From positions 106,985 to 170,984 of the forward strand of contig NZ_JACIIZ010000009.1 in the NCBI RefSeq assembly GCF_014205765.1: a DNA stretch of 64,000 bases, read 5' to 3'. The number at the start of each line of letters is the position of its first letter. Position 1 is the first letter of the stretch. A program made the position numbers and the translations under genes. The notes under the pieces are model-generated. The model saw only the letters and a program-made list of their open reading frames with translations. It ran no database searches and was not told the origin of the DNA. Below, one piece after another: positions 16,722-24,522 of the stretch. The stretch is from Nitrospirillum iridis. Its GTDB lineage: Bacteria > Pseudomonadota > Alphaproteobacteria > Azospirillales > Azospirillaceae.

Positions 16722-19190
16722 ATGTCCATCATCCTGCCCCGCCGCCGTCCGGCGGCCACCGCCCTGGCGCTGATCCTGGGCGCCCCCTTTCTTGCCCTCG
16801 CCGCCCAGGCGGCGGAGCCCTCCCCCCAGGCCACCAGCGCCAATAGCACCTTAAGCGACCTGGACGAGGTGGTGGTGACAGGCACGCGGCGCAGCGACCG
16901 CACCGTCGCATCCTCCCCCGTGCCCATCGACGTGCTGCCGGTGGAGGAACTGGAGAAGACGGGCCTGGTGCAGACCACCCAGATGCTCCGGGCGCTGGTG
17001 CCCAGCTTCAACTTCCCGCAGCCGGCCAACACCGACGGCACCGACCATGTCCGCCCCGCCACCCTGCGCGGCCTGAGCCCCGACCAGACCCTGGTGCTGG
17101 TCAACGGCAAACGCCGTCATGTCAGCGCCGTGCTGAACCTGAACGGCAGCGTGGGCCGCGGGTCCGATGCCGTGGATCTGAACACCATCCCGTCCATCGC
17201 CATTGAAAAGATCGAGGTGCTGCGCGACGGCGCCGCCGCCCAGTATGGCTCCGACGCCATCGCCGGCGTGATCAACATCCGCCTGAGGGGCCAGGACAGC
17301 GGCGGCAGCGCCGCCGTGGAATATGGCGAATACGGCGCCGGCGACGGCCAGACCGGCCGGGTGGAGGCCAATGTCGGCCTGCCCCTGCCGCGCAACGGCT
17401 ACGTCACCCTGTCAGCGGAGGCGCATCGGTCGCGCCCCACCGACCGTTCGGGCGATGACCCGCGCCAGCAATATCTGACGGCGGGCGACCCGCGCGAAGC
17501 CACGTTCAACCGCCATGACAGCCGCTTCGGCGATCCGCTGGACAAGGAATACAACCTTTTCCTGAACGCCAGCCTGCCGGTGAGCGACAAGGCGGAGATC
17601 TACGCCTTCGCCAGCCTGGGACAACGTGACGGGCAGAGCGCCGGCTTCTACCGCCGGGCGCTGGACGCGCGCACGGTGCGGGCCCTGACGCCCGATGGCT
17701 ACCTGCCCTACATCACCTCCAAGCAGTTGGACCTGTCCACCACGGTGGGCGTGCGCGGCGACCTGCCCGACGACTGGACCTATGACCTGAGCGTCGACTA
17801 TGGCCGCAACCGCTTCGACTATGGCGTGGAGAATTCGGTCAACGTGTCCCTGGGCACGGCCAGCCCGCGCAGCTTCTACGCCGGTGAGCTGGTATCGGAC
17901 GACCTGGTCGGCAACCTGGATGTCCGCAAGCTGGCCCATGTCGGCTTCCTGCCCGACACGCTCTCCATCGCCTTGGGCACGGAGGTGCGGCGCGAGGACT
18001 ACACCATCAAGGCCGGCGAACCCGCCAGCTACATCAACGGTGGGGTGCCGGTGCTGGACGGCCCGTCCAAGGGGACGCCGGCCGCCCCCGGCGCCCAGGT
18101 CTTCCCAGGGTTCGAGCCCGCTGACGCCGGCACCAACAGCCGGGGCAGCGTCGGCACCTATGCCGAGCTGGAAACCAAGCTGACGCCCGATTTCCTGGTC
18201 AACCTGGCTGGCCGATACGAGCATTACAGCGACTTCGGCGACACCACCAATGGCGAGCTGTCGGCCAAGTACGACCTGATCTCGTTCCTGTCGGTGCGCG
18301 GCGCCGTCAGCACCGGCTTCCGCGCGCCCTCCTTGGCGCAATCGCACTACTCCGCCACCAGCACGGTGTTCATCAACAGCGTGCCCTATGACGTGCGCAC
18401 CTTCCCGGTCACCGATCCGGCGGCCAAGGCGCTGGGGGCCGAGCCGCTGAAGCCGGAGAAATCCACCAACTACAGCGCCGGCCTGGTGTTTCGCCCGGCG
18501 GACAACTTTTACGCCACTGTGGATTTCTACCAGATCGACATCGATGACCGCATCGTGCTGTCCGAGAACCTGACCGGCGCGGCGGTGGTGAAGTTGCTGG
18601 CGGCCAACGGCGTCACCGGCGTCGGCGGCGGCCGGTTCTTCACCAACGCCGTCGACACCCGCACGCGGGGTGTGGATATCGTCGGCCGCTACGCCATCGA
18701 CCTGGGCGATGTCGGCAGCCTGTCGCTGACCGCCGGCCTGAACCTGAACGACACGGAAGTGACGCGGGTTGAGGGCAATCCGTCGCAGTTGGCCAGCCTG
18801 GGCACCACCGTCTTCCGCTTCGGCCGGTCGGAGAAGGGGCGCATCGAAAAGGGCCAGCCCAAGAACAAGCTGAACCTGGCGGCCACCTATGACTGGGACA
18901 AGCTGTCGACCACGGTGCGCACCACCCGGTATGGCAGCACCACGTCGCTGGACAGCAGCAACCCGGCGCTGGACCAGACCTATGGCGCCAAGTGGATCAC
19001 CGATATCGCCATCAGCTATCAGGTGACCGACGCCATCGGCGTCACCGTCGGGGCGGACAACGTGTTCGATGTCTATCCCGACAAGGTCATCGCCGCCAAC
19101 AGCACCAGCGGCATCTATCCCTACAGCAACTACTCGCCCTTCGGTTTCAACGGGGCTTTCTACTACGGCCGCGTCAGCTACAAGTTCTGA
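16722..19190 (+). CDS. TonB-dependent outer-membrane receptor
   Basis: From ATG 16722 the product is 822 residues. A signal peptide ends near LALAAQAAEPS. A TonB box and plug follow (LDEVVVTGTRR; LRALVPSFNF; LVLVNGKRRH; KIEVLRDGAAAQYGSDAIAG), then a 22-strand-type barrel ending in YYGRVSYKF with the terminal aromatic needed for BAM assembly. GGGAG about 10 bases upstream supports the start. It takes up a ligand across the outer membrane with TonB energy. The ligand is not evident: it is divergent from an FAD oxidoreductase and is followed, past a convergent small gene, by a lipoprotein adenosine deaminase. Confidence 0.93.
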   Translation: MSIILPRRRPAATALALILGAPFLALAAQAAEPSPQATSANSTLSDLDEVVVTGTRRSDRTVASSPVPIDVLPVEELEKTGLVQTTQMLRALVPSFNFPQPANTDGTDHVRPATLRGLSPDQTLVLVNGKRRHVSAVLNLNGSVGRGSDAVDLNTIPSIAIEKIEVLRDGAAAQYGSDAIAGVINIRLRGQDSGGSAAVEYGEYGAGDGQTGRVEANVGLPLPRNGYVTLSAEAHRSRPTDRSGDDPRQQYLTAGDPREATFNRHDSRFGDPLDKEYNLFLNASLPVSDKAEIYAFASLGQRDGQSAGFYRRALDARTVRALTPDGYLPYITSKQLDLSTTVGVRGDLPDDWTYDLSVDYGRNRFDYGVENSVNVSLGTASPRSFYAGELVSDDLVGNLDVRKLAHVGFLPDTLSIALGTEVRREDYTIKAGEPASYINGGVPVLDGPSKGTPAAPGAQVFPGFEPADAGTNSRGSVGTYAELETKLTPDFLVNLAGRYEHYSDFGDTTNGELSAKYDLISFLSVRGAVSTGFRAPSLAQSHYSATSTVFINSVPYDVRTFPVTDPAAKALGAEPLKPEKSTNYSAGLVFRPADNFYATVDFYQIDIDDRIVLSENLTGAAVVKLLAANGVTGVGGGRFFTNAVDTRTRGVDIVGRYAIDLGDVGSLSLTAGLNLNDTEVTRVEGNPSQLASLGTTVFRFGRSEKGRIEKGQPKNKLNLAATYDWDKLSTTVRTTRYGSTTSLDSSNPALDQTYGAKWITDIAISYQVTDAIGVTVGADNVFDVYPDKVIAANSTSGIYPYSNYSPFGFNGAFYYGRVSYKF

Positions 19191-19248
19191 TAGGCGCGCG
19201 ATGACGGCGGCCGCCCGAGGACCATCCCCGTGGCGGCCGTATCCTTTT

Positions 19249-19282
19249 AGCGGGATGCGATCACCTGTGATCGCATCCCGCT
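19249..19282. terminator. Perfect 15-bp hairpin between convergent genes
   Basis: Arms AGCGGGATGCGATCA and TGATCGCATCCCGCT are exact complements around the loop CCTG. The hairpin lies 58 bases after the TonB receptor stop and 30 bases before the stop of the convergent small gene, so it can serve both. No T-run follows on the plus side, so it is an atypical intrinsic terminator or an mRNA 3'-end stabiliser. Confidence 0.7.
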
Positions 19283-19312
19283 CGTAACCTGTTCATGATG
19301 GAGCCCCCTGGC

Positions 19313-19612
19313 TCAGCCCTTGGGCGACGGCTTGGGCTTGTGCGCGTCGAGGAAGGCGCGGAACTGATCCTGGTCCAGGAAATACAGCTCCAGGCACTTC
19401 TCGTAATCGGCCTTCTCTTTAATGACCCGGCACAGGGTCTCCGCGTCCTCATTCTCCTTCTGCTGCTGGATGACCGCCTTCTTGTCGGGATCGGGCTGAG
19501 GAGATGTCTGCGCCACCGCCGGCAAGGCCAGCAGCAGGGGAAGGGCGACGGGGACGCAAAGGGCGAAAGCGGAAAGGATACGCACCGGTAACCTCCTGAC
19601 GGCTGGCTTCAA
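19313..19612 (-). CDS. Small exported protein, unknown function
   Basis: The 99-residue product has a basic N-terminus and a hydrophobic core ending ALPAVAQTS, a typical Sec signal peptide. The mature part of about 65 residues is charged, with KENEDAETLCRVIKEKADYE and a second cysteine nearby (KCLELYF), which could form a disulfide in the periplasm, and it ends with a lysine-proline tail. I do not recognise a family. The gene stands alone between the hairpin at 19249 and a 278-base gap before the adenosine deaminase. Confidence 0.6.
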   Translation of the reverse strand: MKPAVRRLPVRILSAFALCVPVALPLLLALPAVAQTSPQPDPDKKAVIQQQKENEDAETLCRVIKEKADYEKCLELYFLDQDQFRAFLDAHKPKPSPKG

Positions 19613-19890
19613 GGCTGGGGACGGCGCCCCCTACGACCGGAAGTTTAGCGACCAACGGTTAAGGTTCAACACAGCGTTTCCATAGCCCCCGGCTATCGCC
19701 GCCCCCGTCGCCGGCTTGAAAGTCTTCCCGGATTTGCCGGGTGGCATGCCTGGCCGTCCACCGCCATAATGCCCTGGAGTGGCAACGGCATAACCGCCCG
19801 CGGCCCCCGCCCCTGGTGTGCCGACGGCCTGACCCTGTCCCATCCGGCGGGGTGCGCCATGGGTGGTCAGAACGATAAGGGGCATGGGGT

Positions 19891-21585
19891 ATGAGCATGG
19901 GGGGATTCCGCACCCGACGGGGACGCACCGGGATATCGGGGCGCCGTCTGATGCTGGCGGCAGCCAGCCTGCTGGTGACCGCATGCGCGGCAGAAGGTGG
20001 ACCAGGCGCCGGGCCGGCGGTGGTACCCCCATCCGCGCCAATGGTGGTGGCGCCCCCGGCCCTGACAGCGGAAGCCAAGACCGCCGACCTGTTCAGCCAT
20101 CTGCGGTCGGATCCCGTGCGTCTGGCCATGTTCCTGCGCCGCATGCCCAAGGGGGCGGACCTGCACAACCACCTGACAGGCGGCATCTATGCCGAGAACA
20201 TGGTGGACTGGGCGGCGGCGGGAAGCGCCTGCGTCGAGCCCAAGGCCCTGGTGCTGAAACCCGCCCCCTGCACCGGCGGCCTGGTGCCCGCGGCGGACGC
20301 GCGGCGCGATGTCGGCCTGTACAACCGCCTGATCAACACCCTGTCCATGCGCGGCTTCGTGCCGGGCGCCGAGTCCGGCCACGACCATTTCTTCGATACC
20401 TTCGCCAAATTCGAACCGGCGGTGAAAACCCACGTGGGCGAGATGCTGGCGGAAGCCGCCAACCGCGCCGCCGCCAGCCACGTGCTGTACCTGGAACTGA
20501 TGTGGTCCAACGGCATGTCCCAAGCCGCCGGCCTGGCGGCCAAACTGGGCACCCCGGCGCCCGGGGCGACCGCCGGGGACACCGCGACGTTCGACGCCTG
20601 GCGCACGGCGGTGGAGCCCGGCCTGCCGGCCGTGATCGCCGCCGCCAAGGCCGACACCGACGCGGCCGAGGCGCGCATGCGCCAGATCCTGCGCTGCGGC
20701 ACGGCCGAGGCCCAGCCCGGCTGCGCCGTGCAAATCCGCTATCTGGCCCAGGTCATCCGGGTGCTGCCGGCGCCGCAGGTGTTCGCGCAGAGCCTCTACG
20801 GCTATGCCCTGACCGCCGCCGACCCCCGCTTCGTCGGCATCAACCTGGTGGCACCGGAGGACAACCCGGTCAGCTTGCGTGACTACGGCCTGCACATGCG
20901 GGCGCTGCAATACCTGGGTGCCCGCTATCCCGCGGCCAACCTGTCGCTGCATGCCGGCGAGCTGACGCTGGGCCTGGTGCCACCGGAGGATTTGCGCGAC
21001 CACATCCGCCTGGCGGTGGAGGTGGCGGGCGCCAAGCGCATCGGCCACGGCGTGGACATCGGCCAGGAGACCGGCGCCCAGCAGCTTCTGCGCACCATGG
21101 CGGAGCGGGGCGTGCTGGTGGAGATCAACCTGACCAGCAACGACGTCATCCTGGGTGTGTCTGGCCGCGACCATCCCATCACCACCTACCGCGCCTTCAG
21201 CGTGCCGCTGGCGCTGTCCACCGATGACGAGGGCGTGTCGCGCATCGACCTGACGCACGAGTATGGTCGGGCGGCGGAGACCTACGCCCTGGACTACGCC
21301 ACGCTGAAGGCCTTCTCCCGCAATGGGCTGGAGCACGCCTTCCTGCCCGGCGCCAGCCTATGGGCGACACCGGGCCAATTGGCGGCCGCCTGCGCCGGCG
21401 CGGCACCCGGCGGCACCCCGACGGCCCCCTGCCGGGCCTTCCTGGACCAGAGCCCCAAAGCCGCCCTGCAATGGCGCCTGGAGGCTGATTTCAACGATTT
21501 CGAGGCGGCGGTGGCCACCGAAACCGAAAGCGGCTTGTGGGGCCAGGGCCACCACCCTAAAACCACGCCCCAATCTCCCAGCTGA
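19891..21585 (+). CDS. Lipoprotein adenosine deaminase (ADGF-like)
   Basis: The 564-residue product is an adenosine/AMP deaminase-family metal hydrolase with a lipoprotein signal: LMLAAASLLVTAC, lipid-bearing cysteine at residue 32. It should therefore act in the periplasm or on the cell surface, unlike the usual cytosolic enzyme. Metal and catalytic motifs are intact: ADLHNHLTGG (H92, H94), SLHAGEL, RIGHGVDIG, and LSTDDEGVSR. It is longer than cytosolic adenosine deaminase (about 330-350), like the extracellular ADGF branch. It would turn extracellular adenosine into inosine. A nucleoside hydrolase gene follows 54 bases downstream, giving hypoxanthine for xanthine dehydrogenase. Confidence 0.88.
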   Translation: MSMGGFRTRRGRTGISGRRLMLAAASLLVTACAAEGGPGAGPAVVPPSAPMVVAPPALTAEAKTADLFSHLRSDPVRLAMFLRRMPKGADLHNHLTGGIYAENMVDWAAAGSACVEPKALVLKPAPCTGGLVPAADARRDVGLYNRLINTLSMRGFVPGAESGHDHFFDTFAKFEPAVKTHVGEMLAEAANRAAASHVLYLELMWSNGMSQAAGLAAKLGTPAPGATAGDTATFDAWRTAVEPGLPAVIAAAKADTDAAEARMRQILRCGTAEAQPGCAVQIRYLAQVIRVLPAPQVFAQSLYGYALTAADPRFVGINLVAPEDNPVSLRDYGLHMRALQYLGARYPAANLSLHAGELTLGLVPPEDLRDHIRLAVEVAGAKRIGHGVDIGQETGAQQLLRTMAERGVLVEINLTSNDVILGVSGRDHPITTYRAFSVPLALSTDDEGVSRIDLTHEYGRAAETYALDYATLKAFSRNGLEHAFLPGASLWATPGQLAAACAGAAPGGTPTAPCRAFLDQSPKAALQWRLEADFNDFEAAVATETESGLWGQGHHPKTTPQSPS

Positions 21586-21639
21586 GTTCTCCCTGCCTGA
21601 GTTCTCCCCACCTGAGTTATGACGAGAGAGTCCGTGGCC

Positions 21640-22599
21640 ATGCGCCTTCTGATCGACACCGACACCGCCGGCGACGACGCCTTCTCCCTGCTGCTGGCCC
21701 TGCGCAATCCCAAGGTCCAGTTGGACGCCATCACCATCTGCCACGGTAACGTGACGTTCGACCAGTGCGTGGAGAACGCGCTGTACACGGTGGAGGCAGC
21801 CGGCCGCTCGGGCGAAGTGCCGGTCTATCCGGGCGCCCGCCTGCCGATGATGCGCAAGCCACTGGACGCGGCCTACGTCTTCGGCAAGGACGGCATGAGC
21901 GACGCCAACTATCCGCCGGCCAAGCAGCGGCCGGAAACCCGCCACGCCGTCGACGCCATCATCGACACCGTCATGGCCCACCCGGGTGAGGTCACCATCA
22001 TCGCCCAGGCGCCGCTGACCAACCTGGCGCTGGCGGTGATGAAGGAGCCGGCCATCGCCCAGGCCGCCAAGCACCTGTGGATCATGGGCGGCACCGACAA
22101 CGCCGTGGGCAACGTCACCAGTGCCGCCGAGTTCAATTTCTATGTCGATCCCGAAGCCGCCAAGATCGTGGTCAACGCCGGCTTCAAGGCCAGCCTACTG
22201 ACCTGGACCCGATCCATGGTGGAGGGCGTGATCACCAGCGCGGAACTGGACGCCATCGCCGCCCTGGACACGCCGGTCTCGCGGTTCTTCACCCGTGTGA
22301 ACCGCGACAGCCTCGCCTTCTCCCGCGATCGCCAGCGCATCGACGGCAGCATCCATCCCGACGCCCTGACCTGCGCCTGCGCCCTGGATGAAAGCCTGGT
22401 GCTGGAGGCGGAGGACTGCGTGGTGGATGTGGAGACGGCGGGCACCCTGACCCGCGGCTATTCCAGCGTGTCGTCCGCCATCCTGCCCGATGCCGCCGAC
22501 GCTGACCCGGACCTGGCGCCGCAGGTCCCGAACATGCGGGTGATCAAGCGCGCCGACCGCGACGGCTTCGTGCGCATGATGACCGACGCCGTGCGCTAA
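21640..22599 (+). CDS. Cytosolic nucleoside hydrolase
   Basis: From ATG 21640 the product is 319 residues, the family norm. It opens MRLLIDTDTAGDDAFSLLLA, the calcium-binding DTDxGxDDA signature, and later has AAEFNFYVDPEAA and SIHPDALTCACAL, the C-terminal calcium aspartate region. It splits purine or pyrimidine ribosides to base and ribose. An upstream in-frame ATG at 21619 is less likely: GAGAGAG lies 9-10 bases before 21640 and the family starts there. No signal peptide is seen, in contrast to the second nucleoside hydrolase at 26711-27679. Confidence 0.92.
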   Translation: MRLLIDTDTAGDDAFSLLLALRNPKVQLDAITICHGNVTFDQCVENALYTVEAAGRSGEVPVYPGARLPMMRKPLDAAYVFGKDGMSDANYPPAKQRPETRHAVDAIIDTVMAHPGEVTIIAQAPLTNLALAVMKEPAIAQAAKHLWIMGGTDNAVGNVTSAAEFNFYVDPEAAKIVVNAGFKASLLTWTRSMVEGVITSAELDAIAALDTPVSRFFTRVNRDSLAFSRDRQRIDGSIHPDALTCACALDESLVLEAEDCVVDVETAGTLTRGYSSVSSAILPDAADADPDLAPQVPNMRVIKRADRDGFVRMMTDAVR

Positions 22600-22778
22600 G
22601 CACAGCCACCGGTGGTGGCGCCCCCTATCCTTTTCGTGTAGCCTGTCCGGGTAAGTCGTTCGGATGAGCGCACGGATTCGCCCGCCAATATCCTGTTCCA
22701 GGGTGGCGTGCTCCAGACCTTCTTTGACGCGCATCCCAGCCTTCGATCACCCGGGACCGAACACACGGGGGGGCCGTC

Positions 22779-23552
22779 ATGAGTGGCATCACCCTGGATC
22801 GCCGGGTCCTGTTCCTGGGGGCTGGCGCCCTTGGCCTCAGCCGCTGGCCCGCCGCGCGGGCGGCGATCCCCACCTTGCGCTTCGTTTACGCCGAGAATGT
22901 GGTGCCGTTCAGCTTCGCCGATGCCGACGACAACGCCACCGGCCTGTTGAAGGACGACGTCGACGTGGTGCTGGCGGCGGCGGGCTATACCCAGGTCAGC
23001 ACCCTGATGCCCTGGGCCCGCGCCCAGGCCATGGTGCGCATGGGCCAGGCCGATGGGTTCTGCACAGTGCCATCGGTGGAGCGCGGCGCCTATGCCCTGT
23101 TCTGCCAGCAACCGGTGATGAATTGCGACATCGGCATCTGGCACCGCCGTGACGATCCCCGCTTGCAGACCGTGGACAGCCTGGATGAGCTGGCGACGTT
23201 CCGCCTGGGCAGCTATGTCGGCAATGGCTGGGCGACGGAACACATGCGCGGCGCGGCCAACATGGCCTGGGTCTCCGACCCCGTCAGCGTGCTGAAGATG
23301 CTGGCCGCCGGCCGCATCGACGCCTTCGTCCACGATGAGCTGCAAATGAGTTATCTGGCCCGCGGCGCGGGGCTGACCGCCGCGTTGGCCTACACCGTCC
23401 GCCCCTTCCTGGGCACGGTGGTGCGCACGCTGGCCCTCCGCCGCAGCCTGCCGGAGTGTGCCGCGGTGGTGGCCGCCCTGGACGGGGCCATCCTCGCCCG
23501 CCGCGCCGAGCTGGACGCCCTGGCGCAGCGGGTACGGCTGGGCATGACGTGA
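22779..23552 (+). CDS. Orphan periplasmic solute-binding protein (SBP family 3-like)
   Basis: The 257-residue product has a twin-arginine-like leader (LDRRVLFLGAGALGL) ending near ARAA, then a type 2 periplasmic binding fold: LRFVYAENVVPFSFADAD and later LLKDDVDVVLAAAGY, QADGFCTVPSVERGAY and AAGRIDAFVHDEL. Family 3 proteins usually bind amino acids for ABC importers or act as sensor domains, but no permease or ATPase is next to it. It is the first of two tandem, diverged paralogues. The ligand is unknown. Confidence 0.75.
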   Translation: MSGITLDRRVLFLGAGALGLSRWPAARAAIPTLRFVYAENVVPFSFADADDNATGLLKDDVDVVLAAAGYTQVSTLMPWARAQAMVRMGQADGFCTVPSVERGAYALFCQQPVMNCDIGIWHRRDDPRLQTVDSLDELATFRLGSYVGNGWATEHMRGAANMAWVSDPVSVLKMLAAGRIDAFVHDELQMSYLARGAGLTAALAYTVRPFLGTVVRTLALRRSLPECAAVVAALDGAILARRAELDALAQRVRLGMT

Positions 23553-23619
23553 CCGAAGACGCGCTTAAGGTCGTGGGGCATCCGGGTGTAGGGTGTACGG
23601 CAGGCGGACGGGGTAGCCT

Positions 23620-24471
23620 ATGGGACGGGGACATCCGGAACGGAAACGGGAAGAAGGGCGGCGCGGGACGTGGTCCTGGCGGGCGGGCGCCCTGGTGGTT
23701 GCCTTGTCCTGCGCGCCCTGCGGGCAACACACGATAGCCGCCCCCACGCCCGATGGCGTGCATGAGCCGGCGCGGGACCTCCGGATCCCCTATCATGGCC
23801 CGGCGGACGCCAAGTCCCCCAGCATGTGCGAGGAAATCATGCTGGCGCTGGTGCGCCAGGTGGCGGGAGTACGGCTGGTCTGGTCCACCCAGTGGCTGAC
23901 CCATGGCCGGGCCGTGCAGGAGCTGGCCGCCGGCCGCCTGGATGCCGACTGCGGCTACTATCGCACGCCGGAGCGTGAGGCCCAGTTGCTGTATTCCCGG
24001 CAGGCCGCCATCCGGCTGGAAACGGTGCTGGCCGTACGGGTCGACGACCCGGCGACCGTCGAGAGCTTCGATGACCTGCGGGCGGCGTTGGCGGACGGGC
24101 ACGACATGGTCCTGGTCAACGCCGGCTCCGCTTTCCTGGATCGTCTGCACCAGGCCGGCATCAGCGACCGCAACATCGACGCCTGGGCCAGCCATAGCGA
24201 CACCAACCTGCGCAAGCTGATGCGCGGCAGGGGCCGCTTCTTCATCTTCCGCAACCCCGGGCTGACTGAAATCATCCAGAGCAATGGCTGGGACGGGCGT
24301 GTGCGGGTCCTGCCCCACCCCCTGGCGATGGATGAACAGTTCCTGGTCTTTTCCCGCCATCTGGATCCCGCCCTCCGGGAACGGCTAGAGGCGGCGCTGG
24401 CGGGCCTGGCGGCGGATGGCACACTGGCCCAGATCGCTCAGCGCCATGGGGGGCGTCCACCAGGACTGTAA
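23620..24471 (+). CDS. Second orphan solute-binding protein, paralogue of the upstream gene
   Basis: The 283-residue product has a long basic N-terminus and a hydrophobic stretch around WRAGALVVALSCAPCG that probably serves as export signal. The mature domain follows the same plan as its neighbour: LRIPYHGPADAKSPSMCEEI, ELAAGRLDADCGYYRTPERE, SFDDLRAALADGH, and NLRKLMRGRGRFFIF. It lies 67 bases after the first binding protein and faces the FGE-like fusion gene tail to tail. No transporter genes accompany it. Sequence similarity between the two is low, so the pair is an old duplication. Confidence 0.7.
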   Translation: MGRGHPERKREEGRRGTWSWRAGALVVALSCAPCGQHTIAAPTPDGVHEPARDLRIPYHGPADAKSPSMCEEIMLALVRQVAGVRLVWSTQWLTHGRAVQELAAGRLDADCGYYRTPEREAQLLYSRQAAIRLETVLAVRVDDPATVESFDDLRAALADGHDMVLVNAGSAFLDRLHQAGISDRNIDAWASHSDTNLRKLMRGRGRFFIFRNPGLTEIIQSNGWDGRVRVLPHPLAMDEQFLVFSRHLDPALRERLEAALAGLAADGTLAQIAQRHGGRPPGL

Positions 24472-24522
24472 AGCATCGCGCTGGGCGGAATCGTCTTTGC
24501 GCGTCAAGCGGCTCGCGCGGAC

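Noticed and set aside
18105..18125. tRNA-like GGTTCGAGCCC stretch
   Set aside because: It lies inside the TonB receptor coding sequence and no cloverleaf arms fit around it.
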